Origin: Thalassobius sp034670005
Lineage (GTDB): Bacteria; Pseudomonadota; Alphaproteobacteria; Rhodobacterales; Rhodobacteraceae
Direction: 5' to 3'
DNA length: 64,000 nt
NCBI RefSeq assembly: GCF_034670005.1
Contig: NZ_JAXMOH010000001.1
Coordinates: forward strand, 1 to 64,000
In this document: piece by piece, positions 47,162 to 56,709 of the stretch
How positions within the stretch are numbered: the stretch's first letter is position 1
Layout: every line of letters begins with the position of its first letter
Notes under the pieces: generated by a model
Told to the model about the DNA's origin: nothing
Seen by the model: the letters and a program-made list of their open reading frames with translations, nothing else
The model's database searches: none
Program-made: the position numbers and the translations under genes

Positions 47162-49969
47162 TCAGCCCAGCAGATCGAACGTCTCCCCGTCCAGCACCAG
47201 ATTGATGTGATCCTGCCCGCCGCCATCGACCAGCGCCCACATGATCTGCCCGGTCGGGCGGTAGATCACGAAGGCCTCTTCGACACCGGCGACGCCGGCA
47301 TTGGCGGTTTCGGTCAGGTTGATCTGAAACTGATCCGCCGTGGCACCGCTTTGGCCGAAGACCAGAACATCGCCATCCGCCGCGTTATAGTCCTGAATCC
47401 AGTCGGAGCCGTGATCGTAAACGCCGAGATGGTAAAACCGGTCCGCGCCCGCGCCGCCATTGACCCGGTCATAGCCGAAACCACCATTGATGAAATCATC
47501 GCCATCGCCGCCAAAGATCAGGTCCGACCAGGCCTGGCCGGTCAGCGCGTCATCGCCTGCCGCCCCGATCACCGTATCGACGCCGAACCCGCCGATAATC
47601 GTGTCATTGCCATCGTCGCCGCGCAGTTCGTCATTGCCGTAACCGCCGTCGATGCTGTCATTGCCGTCGCCGCCATAGATGACGTCGCGCAGATCGGCTT
47701 CGCTTTCGCCACCGATCAGCGTGTCATCGCCGGCATTGCCGATCAGCGTATCGTTGCCGTCCAGACCGCGGATCAAATCATCACCGTAATCGCCCTCGAG
47801 CCTGTCGGCGTTTTCGGTTCCGATCAGTTCCAGATTACGCAGCGCGAGAACTTGCTCGAGCGTCATCAGCGCATCGCTGAACTGAAATTCCTCGATGCCC
47901 TGAAACTGGTCAGTCCCGCGGTAGGACTCGATGGTCAGCGCCGTATCCGGACCAGTCACAGTCATGCTGTTATAGGTCCCGAAGCCCAGATTGGCCCGGT
48001 CCTGCCCCGCCCCGCCGATCAGCGTATCGTCCCCGTAGCCGCCGTCCAGCGTATCGTCGCCCTCGCCGCCGTCCAGCAGGTCGTTGTCGTCACTGCCTTC
48101 GATATAATCGCCGCCATCCTCCCCGCGCAGCGTATCGTTCCCCTCATAGCCATAAATCGAATCGTTTCCTTCCCCGCCTGTCACCAGGTCGTCCCCGGCA
48201 TAAGCAATGATCCGGTCATCACCATAGTCACCAACCAGCGTATCGGCCTCATCGGTGCCATAGATCGTGCTGTTGCGCAGAACCAGAACCTCATCGAGCG
48301 TCAGGTGATCCGAGAAAGAACCAGAGTGGAATTCGAACGTTTCGATACCGCTAAGTTCCACACTGTTGCCATCATAAGAAATGACAAGCGCGTCCGCCGG
48401 GCCACTTACCGTGACATCATCCGCCCGCACCCCATCAAAGTAGGCATGATCGGTGCCTTCCCCCCCGATTAGGGTGGACTGGCCGGTGCCGGCCTCCAGA
48501 CGGTCATCGCCCGCACCAGCATCGAGACTGTCAATTCCGGCCCCTGCTATCAGGGTATCATTTCCAGCGTCCCCAGTCAGGGTGTCATTCCCCGCTCCGC
48601 CATCCAGAAAGTCGGTCCCGGCCGCGCCTTGCAGGCTATCATCACCCTCGCGCCCAAACAGCGCCATTCCGCCGTCAGTGGCGGTCAAGGCATCGTTCCC
48701 GTCGCTCCCCAGTTCCTCCGCAAGTTGGCGCCAGGTCATGACCTCCATTTCGTCGCCATTCCAGCTGGCGTTGCCCTCGACCAGCGCCAACAACTGATCG
48801 TTGCCCAACACTGCAAATTCTGGCGGAAAGGCGTAGTAATTTATGTCGTAATCCGGGTAACGGCTTTCGGTCACGACAAAGCGGTCATCGACCAGGGTAT
48901 TGGCGTCGTCGAAGCGATAACCATAAGTGGTATAGGCCGGGTTATATCCCGAATACATGGATGTAATCAGGAAACCGCCATCGGGCATCGCCGTGACCCG
49001 GATGTCGACATAGTAGTTATCATCCAGGGCGATCTCATCTGTAACCGGCGTCCCATCACTGGCAAAACGCCGCCAGGAGGCATTGTCTTCTCCCAGCCAG
49101 GCCACCACGAAATCGCCATTCTCCAACACCGCGACCGACGGTTCGGATGCCCAGCTATCCGTTGACTGGTTGATCATGAAATTGTCAGTGACCGGCGCGC
49201 CGCTGCTGTCGAATATCCGCCCGAGGGCCGAAGGTTGTTCGCTATCATTGCCCGGAGCCCCTTCGCCGCCGCGCATCACCACAATATAATTGCCATCATC
49301 CAACGCCGCGATGTCCGAAATCTGGCTGTAAAGGTCAGAACCATAAGAGACATTTTCAACCCATGGGTTGATCTGCACCGGTCCGCCAACGGTCGTGCCA
49401 GTGGCATCGAATGTCTGGGTGTAATTCGTGCTGGCCCCGGAATACTCAGCCAGTATCCCGGCATAGTTTCCATCCCATGACAGTGCGAAGCCGCCATTGT
49501 CCAGTGCGGTGATGACCGCTGTGTCGGCGGCTCCATTCACATCCACGTATTGATCGCGCGATTCCAAATAACGCTGCGGCAGGGCCAGAATCGTGTCGTT
49601 CAACAAATCGCCATCCGCATCGAATGTCTGTACCCGGATGTCATCGCTGGCGCGGTCGTGCCAGGCGATGGCATAGCCACCACCGCTCAGCCCCGCCGCG
49701 ACAGGATAATACAGCAGGTTGGTGTTGCCGACCGTCACGCCCTCCAGACGTTCGATGGCCATCGGTTCGCCAACCGGGTTGCCACCCGTATCGTATCGCT
49801 GGGCAGTGACCTCGGTATCACGCAGCCCGTCAGGGCGCAGCACATTCTGTTCGAACACCACCAGCGCGCCGCCATCGGCCAGTTCGGTGATGGCGGAATG
49901 GTATTGCTGGCCCTCGCCATCGGCATGAACAGTTGTGATATCGGCAGCCGGGACAAGCTGATAGGTCAT
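47162..49969 (-). CDS. RTX calcium-binding exoprotein with N-terminal propeller-like repeats
   Basis: A 935-residue secreted protein with no N-terminal signal. Residues about 1-430 are repeats of the form LADGGALVVFEQ, LSGGGYAIAWHD, LDNGGFALSWDG, typical of a beta-propeller or similar display domain. From about 450, many GGxGxDxLx nonapeptides follow (for example GGAGNDTLTGDAGNDTL) in two blocks split by a repeated non-RTX module. The last 185 residues are the C-terminal secretion-type domain (FVIYRPTGQIMWALVDGGGQD) shared with the two neighbours. Type I secretion is inferred; no HlyB/HlyD genes lie in the window. Confidence 0.87.
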   Translation of the reverse strand: MTYQLVPAADITTVHADGEGQQYHSAITELADGGALVVFEQNVLRPDGLRDTEVTAQRYDTGGNPVGEPMAIERLEGVTVGNTNLLYYPVAAGLSGGGYAIAWHDRASDDIRVQTFDADGDLLNDTILALPQRYLESRDQYVDVNGAADTAVITALDNGGFALSWDGNYAGILAEYSGASTNYTQTFDATGTTVGGPVQINPWVENVSYGSDLYSQISDIAALDDGNYIVVMRGGEGAPGNDSEQPSALGRIFDSSGAPVTDNFMINQSTDSWASEPSVAVLENGDFVVAWLGEDNASWRRFASDGTPVTDEIALDDNYYVDIRVTAMPDGGFLITSMYSGYNPAYTTYGYRFDDANTLVDDRFVVTESRYPDYDINYYAFPPEFAVLGNDQLLALVEGNASWNGDEMEVMTWRQLAEELGSDGNDALTATDGGMALFGREGDDSLQGAAGTDFLDGGAGNDTLTGDAGNDTLIAGAGIDSLDAGAGDDRLEAGTGQSTLIGGEGTDHAYFDGVRADDVTVSGPADALVISYDGNSVELSGIETFEFHSGSFSDHLTLDEVLVLRNSTIYGTDEADTLVGDYGDDRIIAYAGDDLVTGGEGNDSIYGYEGNDTLRGEDGGDYIEGSDDNDLLDGGEGDDTLDGGYGDDTLIGGAGQDRANLGFGTYNSMTVTGPDTALTIESYRGTDQFQGIEEFQFSDALMTLEQVLALRNLELIGTENADRLEGDYGDDLIRGLDGNDTLIGNAGDDTLIGGESEADLRDVIYGGDGNDSIDGGYGNDELRGDDGNDTIIGGFGVDTVIGAAGDDALTGQAWSDLIFGGDGDDFINGGFGYDRVNGGAGADRFYHLGVYDHGSDWIQDYNAADGDVLVFGQSGATADQFQINLTETANAGVAGVEEAFVIYRPTGQIMWALVDGGGQDHINLVLDGETFDLLG
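47172..47727. repeat. 556-bp direct repeat, copy 1 (RTX tail)
   Basis: This stretch of the first RTX gene is nearly identical, base for base and without gaps, to 50165-50720 in the second RTX gene; about a dozen to fifteen differences were counted by eye. It encodes the last calcium-binding repeats and the C-terminal secretion module, so copying or gene conversion is likely. Confidence 0.85.
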
Positions 49970-50042
49970 GGAAAGGTTCCTTCGTCGTTAAACCCTTCGG
50001 TCCGGACGGGACCAAAGCTCAAATTGCTAAGATCACTCAAAC

Positions 50043-50073
50043 AAAAATCAGGGGCAATTCTCTGCCCCTGATT
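50043..50073 (-). terminator. Intrinsic terminator of the second RTX gene
   Basis: On the minus strand AATCAGGGGCA (50073-50063) and TGCCCCTGATT (50056-50046) form a perfect 11-bp stem with a 6-base loop, followed by a T-rich tract (TTTGT). It lies 80 bases after the second RTX stop and separates its transcript from the first RTX gene. Confidence 0.85.
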
Positions 50074-50154
50074 CGCCTTGCAAAGCGTCTTTGATTACTC
50101 ATCTCAGAGTTTGTGGACGGAAGATTTGATCTGCCTCAAGAATGTATTCCCGGC

Positions 50155-52374
50155 TCAGCTCAACAGATCGAACGTCTCTCCACCCAGCACCAGATTGATG
50201 TGATCCTGCCCGCCGCCATCGACCAGCGCCCACATGATCTGCCCGGTCGGGCGGTAGATCACGAAGGCCTCTTCGACACCGGCCACCCCGGCATTGGCGG
50301 TTTCGGTCAGGTTGATCTGAAACTGATCCGCCGTGGCACCGCTTTGACCGAAGACCAGAACATCGCCATCCGCCGCCGTATAATCCTGCACCCAGTCCGA
50401 GCCGTGATCGTAAACGCCGAGATGGTAAAACCGGTCCGCGCCCGCGCCGCCATTGACCCGGTCATAGCCGAAACCACCATTGATGAAATCATCGCCATCG
50501 CCGCCATAGATCAGGTCCGACCAGGCCTGGCCGGTCAGCGCGTCATCGCCTGCCGCCCCGATCACCGTATCGACGCCGAACCCGCCGATAATCGTGTCAT
50601 TGCCATCGTCGCCGCGCAGTTCGTCATTGCCGTAACCGCCGTCGATGCTGTCATTGCCGTCGCCGCCATAGATGACGTCGCGCAGATCGGCTTCGCTTTC
50701 GCCACCGATCAGCGTGTCATTGCCCGCCCCCCCGTTCAACGTGTCGTTACCGTTGCCAGAGCGCAGCTCGTTATCCAAATCATCGCCAGTCAAATGGGCA
50801 TTGATATCACCGAACATTTGATAATTTTCGATATTTGTGAGCACATCATTTCCCGTGGTCGGGAATTCGAGCGCGTGATGTTCGCCGGTCGCCAGATTGA
50901 CATAGAGTGTATAAGCGTCAGCTGCGACACCGGTGACGTCATCCTGCAGCAGGTCGATGCCCGTACCACCGTCAAAACTGTCCACACCCTCCGAGCCAAA
51001 GAAGGTATCGTTGCCCTCGCCGCCCAAAAGGGTGTCATCGCCCTCTCCGCCACTAAGCCAATCATTGCCAGCGCGGCCATCCAGGCTGTCATTGCCGCCG
51101 CGACCGTCCAGCGTTTCGTCGCCCGCCCCGCCCAGCAGCGTGTCGTCGTCAGCGCGCGACCCGCGCACATATTCGATATTGCTTAGATGGTGGGTAAAGG
51201 TGGTTCCATCCCAAAGACCAGTGGCCGTACCGGCCTCTAGGTCGACATTGACCGCAGTGACGCCAGAGCGATCATACCTTACCCGGTCATAGCCATCGCC
51301 GCCATCCAGCGTGTCATCACCCCGTTCCAGGATGAAGCTTTCGTCCCGGGCGCTGCCGATGATGGAATCATTGTAATCGGTCGCATCGATTTCCAGCCTC
51401 TGGTCCCCACCCAAAACATTGATCTGATCGGTGCCGCCCAACCCGTCATTGCTGACCACCCCGGTAGAAAGATCGGCAACCATGCCCTGAGTCGCCCCGC
51501 TGGCGCCATCCCAGCCAAAGAAAAGACGGGTCGTATCGTTCAAGGTAACGTTAAAAGTGTCGTTGCCCGCGCCGCCACTGGCCGCAACCCAAGACCCCGC
51601 GGCAGAGGTGATGTTGAACGTATCATTATGACTGGTTCCGATGACACTGAAACCGCCATTAGCGGCGGTCAACGCCGGGGCGAGGTTGTTGAACGTATCG
51701 GTGCCGTCGGCACCGGTCACCGATGCGGAACCGGCCCCTGCATCGACTGTGACGGTGATGGCCGAGGACAGCATATCATATTCGATTTCATAGAAGCTGT
51801 TGTCATTGGCCTGAGCGAAATCGTAAACGTCGTTGCCCGCGGTGCCGTGAAGCCGGTCATAGCCTTCATTGGCACCAGGATTAATTGTGTCATTGCCCGC
51901 CCCGCCCAGCAACGTATCATTGAAATTGGTTCCGATGATCGTGATGTCGGTCGTGATTAATGGCGATAATTCATCCAAATCGTTCAGGCTCATACCGTTG
52001 ACCGCGCTGCTGGCATCAATGGTAATCGGGCCAGCCGCGGTGAACAGGGCAGCCAGCGGCGCGGAGTTCTCGGCTTCGGACGCAGCCAGAGCATTATCGA
52101 AAGCCACGAGACTCCAGCTGAAATCAGACATCGTGGCGATGGTGTCATTCCCGGACGTGGCAAAGCTCATACCGGTGATGACCCCGCCGGAGGGACTGTC
52201 GCCGGAGAAGGCAAAGCCGTGGCCGGTTACCGTCGTCACGATCCCTGTGGTCGGTTGTTCCAGCACGAATTCATTTGGGCTGACAATGGTCAGGTTGACA
52301 TCGACACTACCCGACTCGTCAAAAAACGCATCACCCAAAAAATTGTCATAATACCCAAAATAATTCAGAAGCAT
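50155..52374 (-). CDS. RTX calcium-binding exoprotein (second of three)
   Basis: A 739-residue RTX protein starting MLLNYFGYYDNFLGDAFFDE, without a signal peptide. The first 180 residues are not RTX repeats and were not recognised. After TDITIIGTNFNDTLLGGAGND, RTX nonapeptides are interspersed with other beta segments (for example SAITVTVDAGAGSASVTGAD). GGAGDETLDGRGGNDSLDGR (near residue 440) begins a dense block, and the tail from about 550 is the shared secretion-type module. Calcium-dependent folding after type I secretion is known for the family. The substrate or target is unknown. Confidence 0.85.
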   Translation of the reverse strand: MLLNYFGYYDNFLGDAFFDESGSVDVNLTIVSPNEFVLEQPTTGIVTTVTGHGFAFSGDSPSGGVITGMSFATSGNDTIATMSDFSWSLVAFDNALAASEAENSAPLAALFTAAGPITIDASSAVNGMSLNDLDELSPLITTDITIIGTNFNDTLLGGAGNDTINPGANEGYDRLHGTAGNDVYDFAQANDNSFYEIEYDMLSSAITVTVDAGAGSASVTGADGTDTFNNLAPALTAANGGFSVIGTSHNDTFNITSAAGSWVAASGGAGNDTFNVTLNDTTRLFFGWDGASGATQGMVADLSTGVVSNDGLGGTDQINVLGGDQRLEIDATDYNDSIIGSARDESFILERGDDTLDGGDGYDRVRYDRSGVTAVNVDLEAGTATGLWDGTTFTHHLSNIEYVRGSRADDDTLLGGAGDETLDGRGGNDSLDGRAGNDWLSGGEGDDTLLGGEGNDTFFGSEGVDSFDGGTGIDLLQDDVTGVAADAYTLYVNLATGEHHALEFPTTGNDVLTNIENYQMFGDINAHLTGDDLDNELRSGNGNDTLNGGAGNDTLIGGESEADLRDVIYGGDGNDSIDGGYGNDELRGDDGNDTIIGGFGVDTVIGAAGDDALTGQAWSDLIYGGDGDDFINGGFGYDRVNGGAGADRFYHLGVYDHGSDWVQDYTAADGDVLVFGQSGATADQFQINLTETANAGVAGVEEAFVIYRPTGQIMWALVDGGGQDHINLVLGGETFDLLS
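50165..50720. repeat. 556-bp direct repeat, copy 2 (RTX tail)
   Basis: Copy in the second RTX gene of the segment at 47172-47727, on the same strand, with offset 2993 bases and no gaps. The third RTX gene has a clearly more divergent version of the same coding segment, so the exchange between the first two is recent. Confidence 0.85.
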
Positions 52375-52461
52375 AACGCTCTCCCTATCAAATCAGATCG
52401 GCAGTCGAAGTGTCAGGCAGCCGATTTCCACCCAACCACGGTAGCATTCTAGTTGACGCGA

Positions 52462-54027
52462 TCAAGTCAGCAAATCGTAGGTGGTTCCGTTCAGGACAAT
52501 ATTGATTTCATCCTGTCCGCCGCCATCGACCAGCGCCCACATGATTTGTCCGGTCGGACGATAGATCACGAAAGCCTCTTCGACACCGGCGACACCGGCA
52601 TTGGCAGTTTCGGTAAGATTGATCTGGAACTGCTCGCGCGTGGCGGCGCGGCCGAACAGCAGAACGTCGCCATCTTCGGCAGTGTAATCCTGAATCCAGT
52701 CGCTGCCATGATCATAGATGCCAAGATGGAAAAACCGGTCCGCCCCGGCACCGCCATTGACCCGGTCATAGCCAAAACCGCCATTGATGAAGTCATTTCC
52801 GTCGCCGCCGAATATCAGGTCGGACCAGGCTTCGCCGGTCAATTGGTCGTCGCCGGTACCACCGACAATCGTATCGACACCAAACCCGCCGATGATCGTA
52901 TCCATCCCGGCGTCGCCGTACAATTCATCGTTCCCATTGCCGCCGTTGATGAAATCGTCGCCGTCGCCGCCATAGATCACGTCGCGCAAATCAGTGCTGC
53001 TGCTGCCGCCAATAATGTAATCGTCACCAAGGCCGCCGAGGATGGTGTCGTTTCCGTCGCCACCATCGAGAGTATCATCGCCTGCGCCACCATCGAGACT
53101 GTCATCGCCCCCGGCACCGGCCAGCGAATCCGCCCCGCTGTCGCCAGTCGCGTAGACCGGAGGAATGACGACCGCATCGGCGTAATAACCGTAGAGATGG
53201 ACATTCTCATTCCCCATCACCACTTGGTAACTGGCTATTCCGGTCAAAACTCCGCCTCTGAAGCTGACCGTATAGGTCCCCGGGTTCAGTTCCATCTGGA
53301 AACCGCCGCTGTCCCAGCTGGTTGTCACGGTCACATTGCCCGTCGCATCGGTGGCCCAGACCGAAATCCCGCCCAGCCCTTCACCGGCATCATAAAACGC
53401 GTCGCCGTCGCCATCCTGAATCACGGCGCCCACCAACATCGGTTGATAATCGCTGCGTGCGCCAAAATCCTGCGTCACGACCAGCGGTCCTACCGCGGTG
53501 GCGGGGTTGGTGTCGGTCAGGGCGCTTATTCCCACTTCGGTATAATTTGCGCTCAGGATCGTGATCCGGTGCCCTGCCGGGTCCTGCATACCGCCGGTGC
53601 CGTAGCCCCAGTCGATATAAAACCCTGCATGGGCAAACACCGCGTCATAGGCATAGGCATAAATATTTTCACCCACCAAGTTCGCCGTTGAATAGCCCGC
53701 CGCCACAATCCGGCTCAGAAGGCTCGCTTCACCGGGCAACTGATGCTCTTGCGAATCATACTGGATCATCAATTCGGAATGGTCCGTCGCAGAAATGCTC
53801 AGACTGTCGTTCCAAGCCAGCGGAGCCACCGTGCCATAGGCCGCAAGCTGGCTACGCAGCAGATCCAGATCAACCGAAAAATAGTCCAAAGCAAAGGTGA
53901 TCTCTGTCGTCACCGCTGCGCCGGTCGCGGCGTCGGTGATAAGTTGATCGAATTCGCCCGATGGGTCGCTTCGTGCCCGGTTGATCAGTTCAAGGAGTTC
54001 CTGTTCAACCGCTGTTGGTGTCGCCAC
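52462..54027 (-). CDS. CAP-domain RTX exoprotein (third of three)
   Basis: A 521-residue protein that joins a CAP/SCP-PR1 domain (about 1-175) to RTX repeats. The CAP region shows VEQELLELINRARSDPSG, LAWNDSLSISATDHSELMIQ (His and Glu), NLVGENIYAYAYD (Glu-Asn) and the late GHRITILSANYTEVGI (His), the family's cavity residues. A short SdrD-like beta segment follows (GAVIQDGDGDAFYDAGEGLGGISVW; shown in part VIQDGDGDAFYDAGEGLGG), then about 20 RTX units, ending in the same C-terminal module as its neighbours. CAP proteins have roles from lipid binding to hydrolysis; here an extracellular role is inferred. Confidence 0.87.
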   Translation of the reverse strand: MATPTAVEQELLELINRARSDPSGEFDQLITDAATGAAVTTEITFALDYFSVDLDLLRSQLAAYGTVAPLAWNDSLSISATDHSELMIQYDSQEHQLPGEASLLSRIVAAGYSTANLVGENIYAYAYDAVFAHAGFYIDWGYGTGGMQDPAGHRITILSANYTEVGISALTDTNPATAVGPLVVTQDFGARSDYQPMLVGAVIQDGDGDAFYDAGEGLGGISVWATDATGNVTVTTSWDSGGFQMELNPGTYTVSFRGGVLTGIASYQVVMGNENVHLYGYYADAVVIPPVYATGDSGADSLAGAGGDDSLDGGAGDDTLDGGDGNDTILGGLGDDYIIGGSSSTDLRDVIYGGDGDDFINGGNGNDELYGDAGMDTIIGGFGVDTIVGGTGDDQLTGEAWSDLIFGGDGNDFINGGFGYDRVNGGAGADRFFHLGIYDHGSDWIQDYTAEDGDVLLFGRAATREQFQINLTETANAGVAGVEEAFVIYRPTGQIMWALVDGGGQDEINIVLNGTTYDLLT

Positions 54028-54293
54028 GACGCCTGCCTCCTGCTCTTTTATATCAAGGCGGTTCCGCTGTTCTGGCCAAGGCAGTTTAGCTGCGCTTCAG
54101 CTCGGCTGAACTGCCTCATTCGTTACTACACACGATCCAGCCACAAGATGAGTCTCAGGCCGAAAAAATACAATCACAAAACTGTGATATTCCGCATTTT
54201 CCCCTTCGCGGCCCTGAATTTGCCCCCAGCCCTGCGGCCCAATCGAAATAGAGAAGGATCTGCCCCGGCATGATCTTTCAACGCAACAACAGC

Positions 54294-54316
54294 GCGTCGG
54301 GCCCGGGCGGCGACGC
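54294..54316 (-). terminator. Possible terminator after miaB
   Basis: On the minus strand GCGTCG (54316-54311) pairs with CGACGC (54299-54294) around a GC-rich loop and is followed by GCTGTTGTTGCGTTG, only moderately T-rich. It lies 9 bases after the miaB stop. Confidence 0.35.
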
Positions 54317-54325
54317 CTCAGACGT

Positions 54326-55645
54326 TCAAAGCATTTCGCCAGCCAGGGAATTCGTGCCGCTCTCGACAATCCGTACCCGCGCGATTTCGCCGATCTGCAC
54401 CTTGGCATTGGCGACATGCACCGCATGAAGGTAGTCGGACTTGCCGACCATCTGGCCGTCGAAGCGGCCCGGCTTTTCGAACAGAACCGACACATCGCGC
54501 CCGACCATGCTGTCCTGCACCGCGCGCTGCTGTTCGGTGATCAGGGTTTGCAGCCGCTGCAATCGGTCGCTGGCCGCTGCGTCATCGACCTGCGCGCGCT
54601 CTGCTGCGGGCGTTCCCGGCCGGGTGGAGTATTTGAAGCTGAAAGCCTGCCCGTAATTAACCTCTCGGATCAGGTCCATCGTGGCCTGGAAATCTTCCTC
54701 GGTTTCTTCCGGAAAGCCGACGATGAAATCGCCAGAAATCAGGATGTCGGGTCGCGCTGCGCGGATCTTCTCGATCAGTTTCAGATAGCTTTCGGCGGTA
54801 TGACTGCGGTTCATTCGCTTCAGAATCTTGTCACTACCCGACTGCACCGGCAAATGCAGATACGGCATCAGTTTCTCACAGTCCCCATGCGCCGCGATCA
54901 GGTCGTCGGACATGTCATTGGGATGGCTGGTGGTGAAGCGGATACGCTCCAACCCATCAATGTCATTCAGCGCCCATATCAACCGCGCCAGCGACCAAGC
55001 CCCATCAGACCCGGCGCCATGATACGCATTCACATTCTGCCCCAGAAGGGTGATTTCGCGCACACCGCGATCGACCAGATCGCGCGCCTCGGTCAGCACC
55101 CGATCAGCCGGGCGGCTGACTTCTGCACCACGGGTATAGGGCACCACGCAAAAAGCGCAGAACTTGTCACATCCCTCCTGCACGGTCAGAAACGCCGCCG
55201 GCGCGCGTCGCGCCTTGGGCCGACTTTTTAGTGTCTCGAACTTGTCCTCGTCGGGGAAATCGATATCGAGCGGTTTTTCACCTTGCCGCGCCCTGGCTTC
55301 CATCGCAGGCAGGCGGTGATAGCTTTGCGGCCCGACCACCAGATCGACCAGCGGCTGTCGGCGCATGATCTCTTCGCCCTCGGCCTGCGCAACGCAGCCT
55401 GCCACCCCAATCTTCAGATCGGGCTTTTCCGCCTTCAACCCCTTGAAGCGGCCAAGTTCCGAGTACACTTTTTCAGCCGCCTTTTCGCGGATATGACACG
55501 TGTTCAGCAGGATCATATCGGCATCATCGGGCGTGTCGGTCTGAACATAGCCTGATCCGCCCATCGCCTCGGCCATGCGTTCGCTGTCGTAGACGTTCAT
55601 CTGGCAGCCATAGGTCTTGATATAGAGTTTCTTTGCGTCGCTCAT
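54326..55645 (-). CDS. miaB: tRNA-2-methylthio-N6-dimethylallyladenosine synthase
   Basis: A 439-residue radical SAM methylthiotransferase that modifies A37 of tRNAs. The N-terminal UPF0004 domain has KTYGCQMNVYDSERMAEAM and LNTCHIREKA, with Cys ligands of the auxiliary cluster and GVAGCVAQAEG the third. The radical SAM motif is CDKFCAFCVVPYTRG near residue 150. LPVQSGSDKILKRMNRSHT and the C-terminal TRAM domain follow. The ATG at 55645 begins just before KLYIKTYGC; the upstream frame is not conserved. Confidence 0.96.
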   Translation of the reverse strand: MSDAKKLYIKTYGCQMNVYDSERMAEAMGGSGYVQTDTPDDADMILLNTCHIREKAAEKVYSELGRFKGLKAEKPDLKIGVAGCVAQAEGEEIMRRQPLVDLVVGPQSYHRLPAMEARARQGEKPLDIDFPDEDKFETLKSRPKARRAPAAFLTVQEGCDKFCAFCVVPYTRGAEVSRPADRVLTEARDLVDRGVREITLLGQNVNAYHGAGSDGAWSLARLIWALNDIDGLERIRFTTSHPNDMSDDLIAAHGDCEKLMPYLHLPVQSGSDKILKRMNRSHTAESYLKLIEKIRAARPDILISGDFIVGFPEETEEDFQATMDLIREVNYGQAFSFKYSTRPGTPAAERAQVDDAAASDRLQRLQTLITEQQRAVQDSMVGRDVSVLFEKPGRFDGQMVGKSDYLHAVHVANAKVQIGEIARVRIVESGTNSLAGEML

Positions 55646-55758
55646 CGGGCCGATCCTGTCCGCAGTTTCAGGCCGTGGTCCTATACCAGAACCGGGATGA
55701 CTTGCAATGCGGGCGGAATTGGCCGACTCTGGCAGCAATTACGGGCAGAGGTCTGGGC

Positions 55759-56628
55759 ATGTACTATAATAACCTGTCGGAATTTCTTTCCCAGGGCCGC
55801 GCGGCGTTGGCTAAGGGGCCGCTGGCAATGGTTTTTGTCGAAGACGAAGCCGAAATCGACACCACTATCCGCCATCATCAAAATACCGGATTTCAGTCCA
55901 CCCTGGTCTTCATGCCCGATGAATTCGATCTGGCCGAGGACGTGATCGACGGCGTCCACCGGATCCGGTTCGATCCGCTGGCCGATCAAGCGGTGCAAAA
56001 GGCGGTCAATGCCGTGATCGACGCTGCCCCCGACCTATGGATGTTCTACTGCTTCAACGCCGAATACCTGTTCTACCCATTCTGCGAAACCCGCACGGTG
56101 GGCGAAATGCTGGCCTTCCATGGCGAGGAGCGGCGCAATGCGATGCTGAGTTATGTTGTCGATCTATATGCCACCGATCTGGCGGCCAATCCGAATGCGG
56201 TTTCGCTGGATACGGCTCAACTGGACAAGACCGGGTATTACGCGTTGGCCCGCAACGATCCAAACAATCACAATTACCCCAAGGAACGGCAGTTGGATTT
56301 CTTCGGCGGGCTACGCTGGCGCTATGAAGAACACATTCCGGCCAAGCGCCGCAAGATCGACCGGATATCGCTGTTCAGGTCGAAGCCGGGTCTGATTTTG
56401 CGCGACGATCACACCTTCAACGATGAAGAATACAACACCTACGCCTGCCCCTGGCATCACAATCTGACCGCCGCGATCTGTTCGTTCCGCACCGCCAAGG
56501 CACTGAAACGCAACCCCGGTTCGACCTATGACATCCAAAGCTTCCATTGGCACAATTCGACACCGTTCGAATGGCATTCGCGGCAATTGCTGGATCTGGG
56601 GCTGATGGAACCGGGGCAATGGTTCTGA
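55759..56628 (+). CDS. Conserved uncharacterised protein
   Basis: A 289-residue soluble protein starting MYYNNLSEFLSQGRAALAKG. It shows alternating strands and helices in the first half (LAMVFVEDEAEIDTTIRHH, TLVFMPDEFDLAED, LWMFYCFNAEYLFYPFCETR) and an aromatic, His-rich C-terminal part (TYACPWHHNLTAAI, FHWHNSTPFEWHSRQLLD). The layout faintly recalls the nucleotide-binding half of a GT-A glycosyltransferase (glycosyltransferase-2-like), but no DxD motif stands out clearly, so no function is assigned. It is divergent from miaB. The ATG at 55759 was chosen because the sequence before it is unlike protein. Confidence 0.6.
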   Translation: MYYNNLSEFLSQGRAALAKGPLAMVFVEDEAEIDTTIRHHQNTGFQSTLVFMPDEFDLAEDVIDGVHRIRFDPLADQAVQKAVNAVIDAAPDLWMFYCFNAEYLFYPFCETRTVGEMLAFHGEERRNAMLSYVVDLYATDLAANPNAVSLDTAQLDKTGYYALARNDPNNHNYPKERQLDFFGGLRWRYEEHIPAKRRKIDRISLFRSKPGLILRDDHTFNDEEYNTYACPWHHNLTAAICSFRTAKALKRNPGSTYDIQSFHWHNSTPFEWHSRQLLDLGLMEPGQWF

Positions 56629-56709
56629 TCTGCCGAATGGTTTTGATCTGAGTGTGCGCGCCAAAAGGCGCGCGCGCGATATCTCGCGAAATTGTCTACG
56701 CCAATTTCA

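Noticed and set aside
47207..48472. Long plus-strand frame rich in Ile/Val/Ala opposite the first RTX gene
   Set aside because: It mirrors the RTX nonapeptide repeats; no signal, start site or known family, and the minus-strand protein is clear.
47172..53130. Short regular DNA repeats in the RTX genes as a possible CRISPR or satellite
   Set aside because: The periodicity is 27 bases and matches the GGxGxDxLx codons; it is protein-coding.
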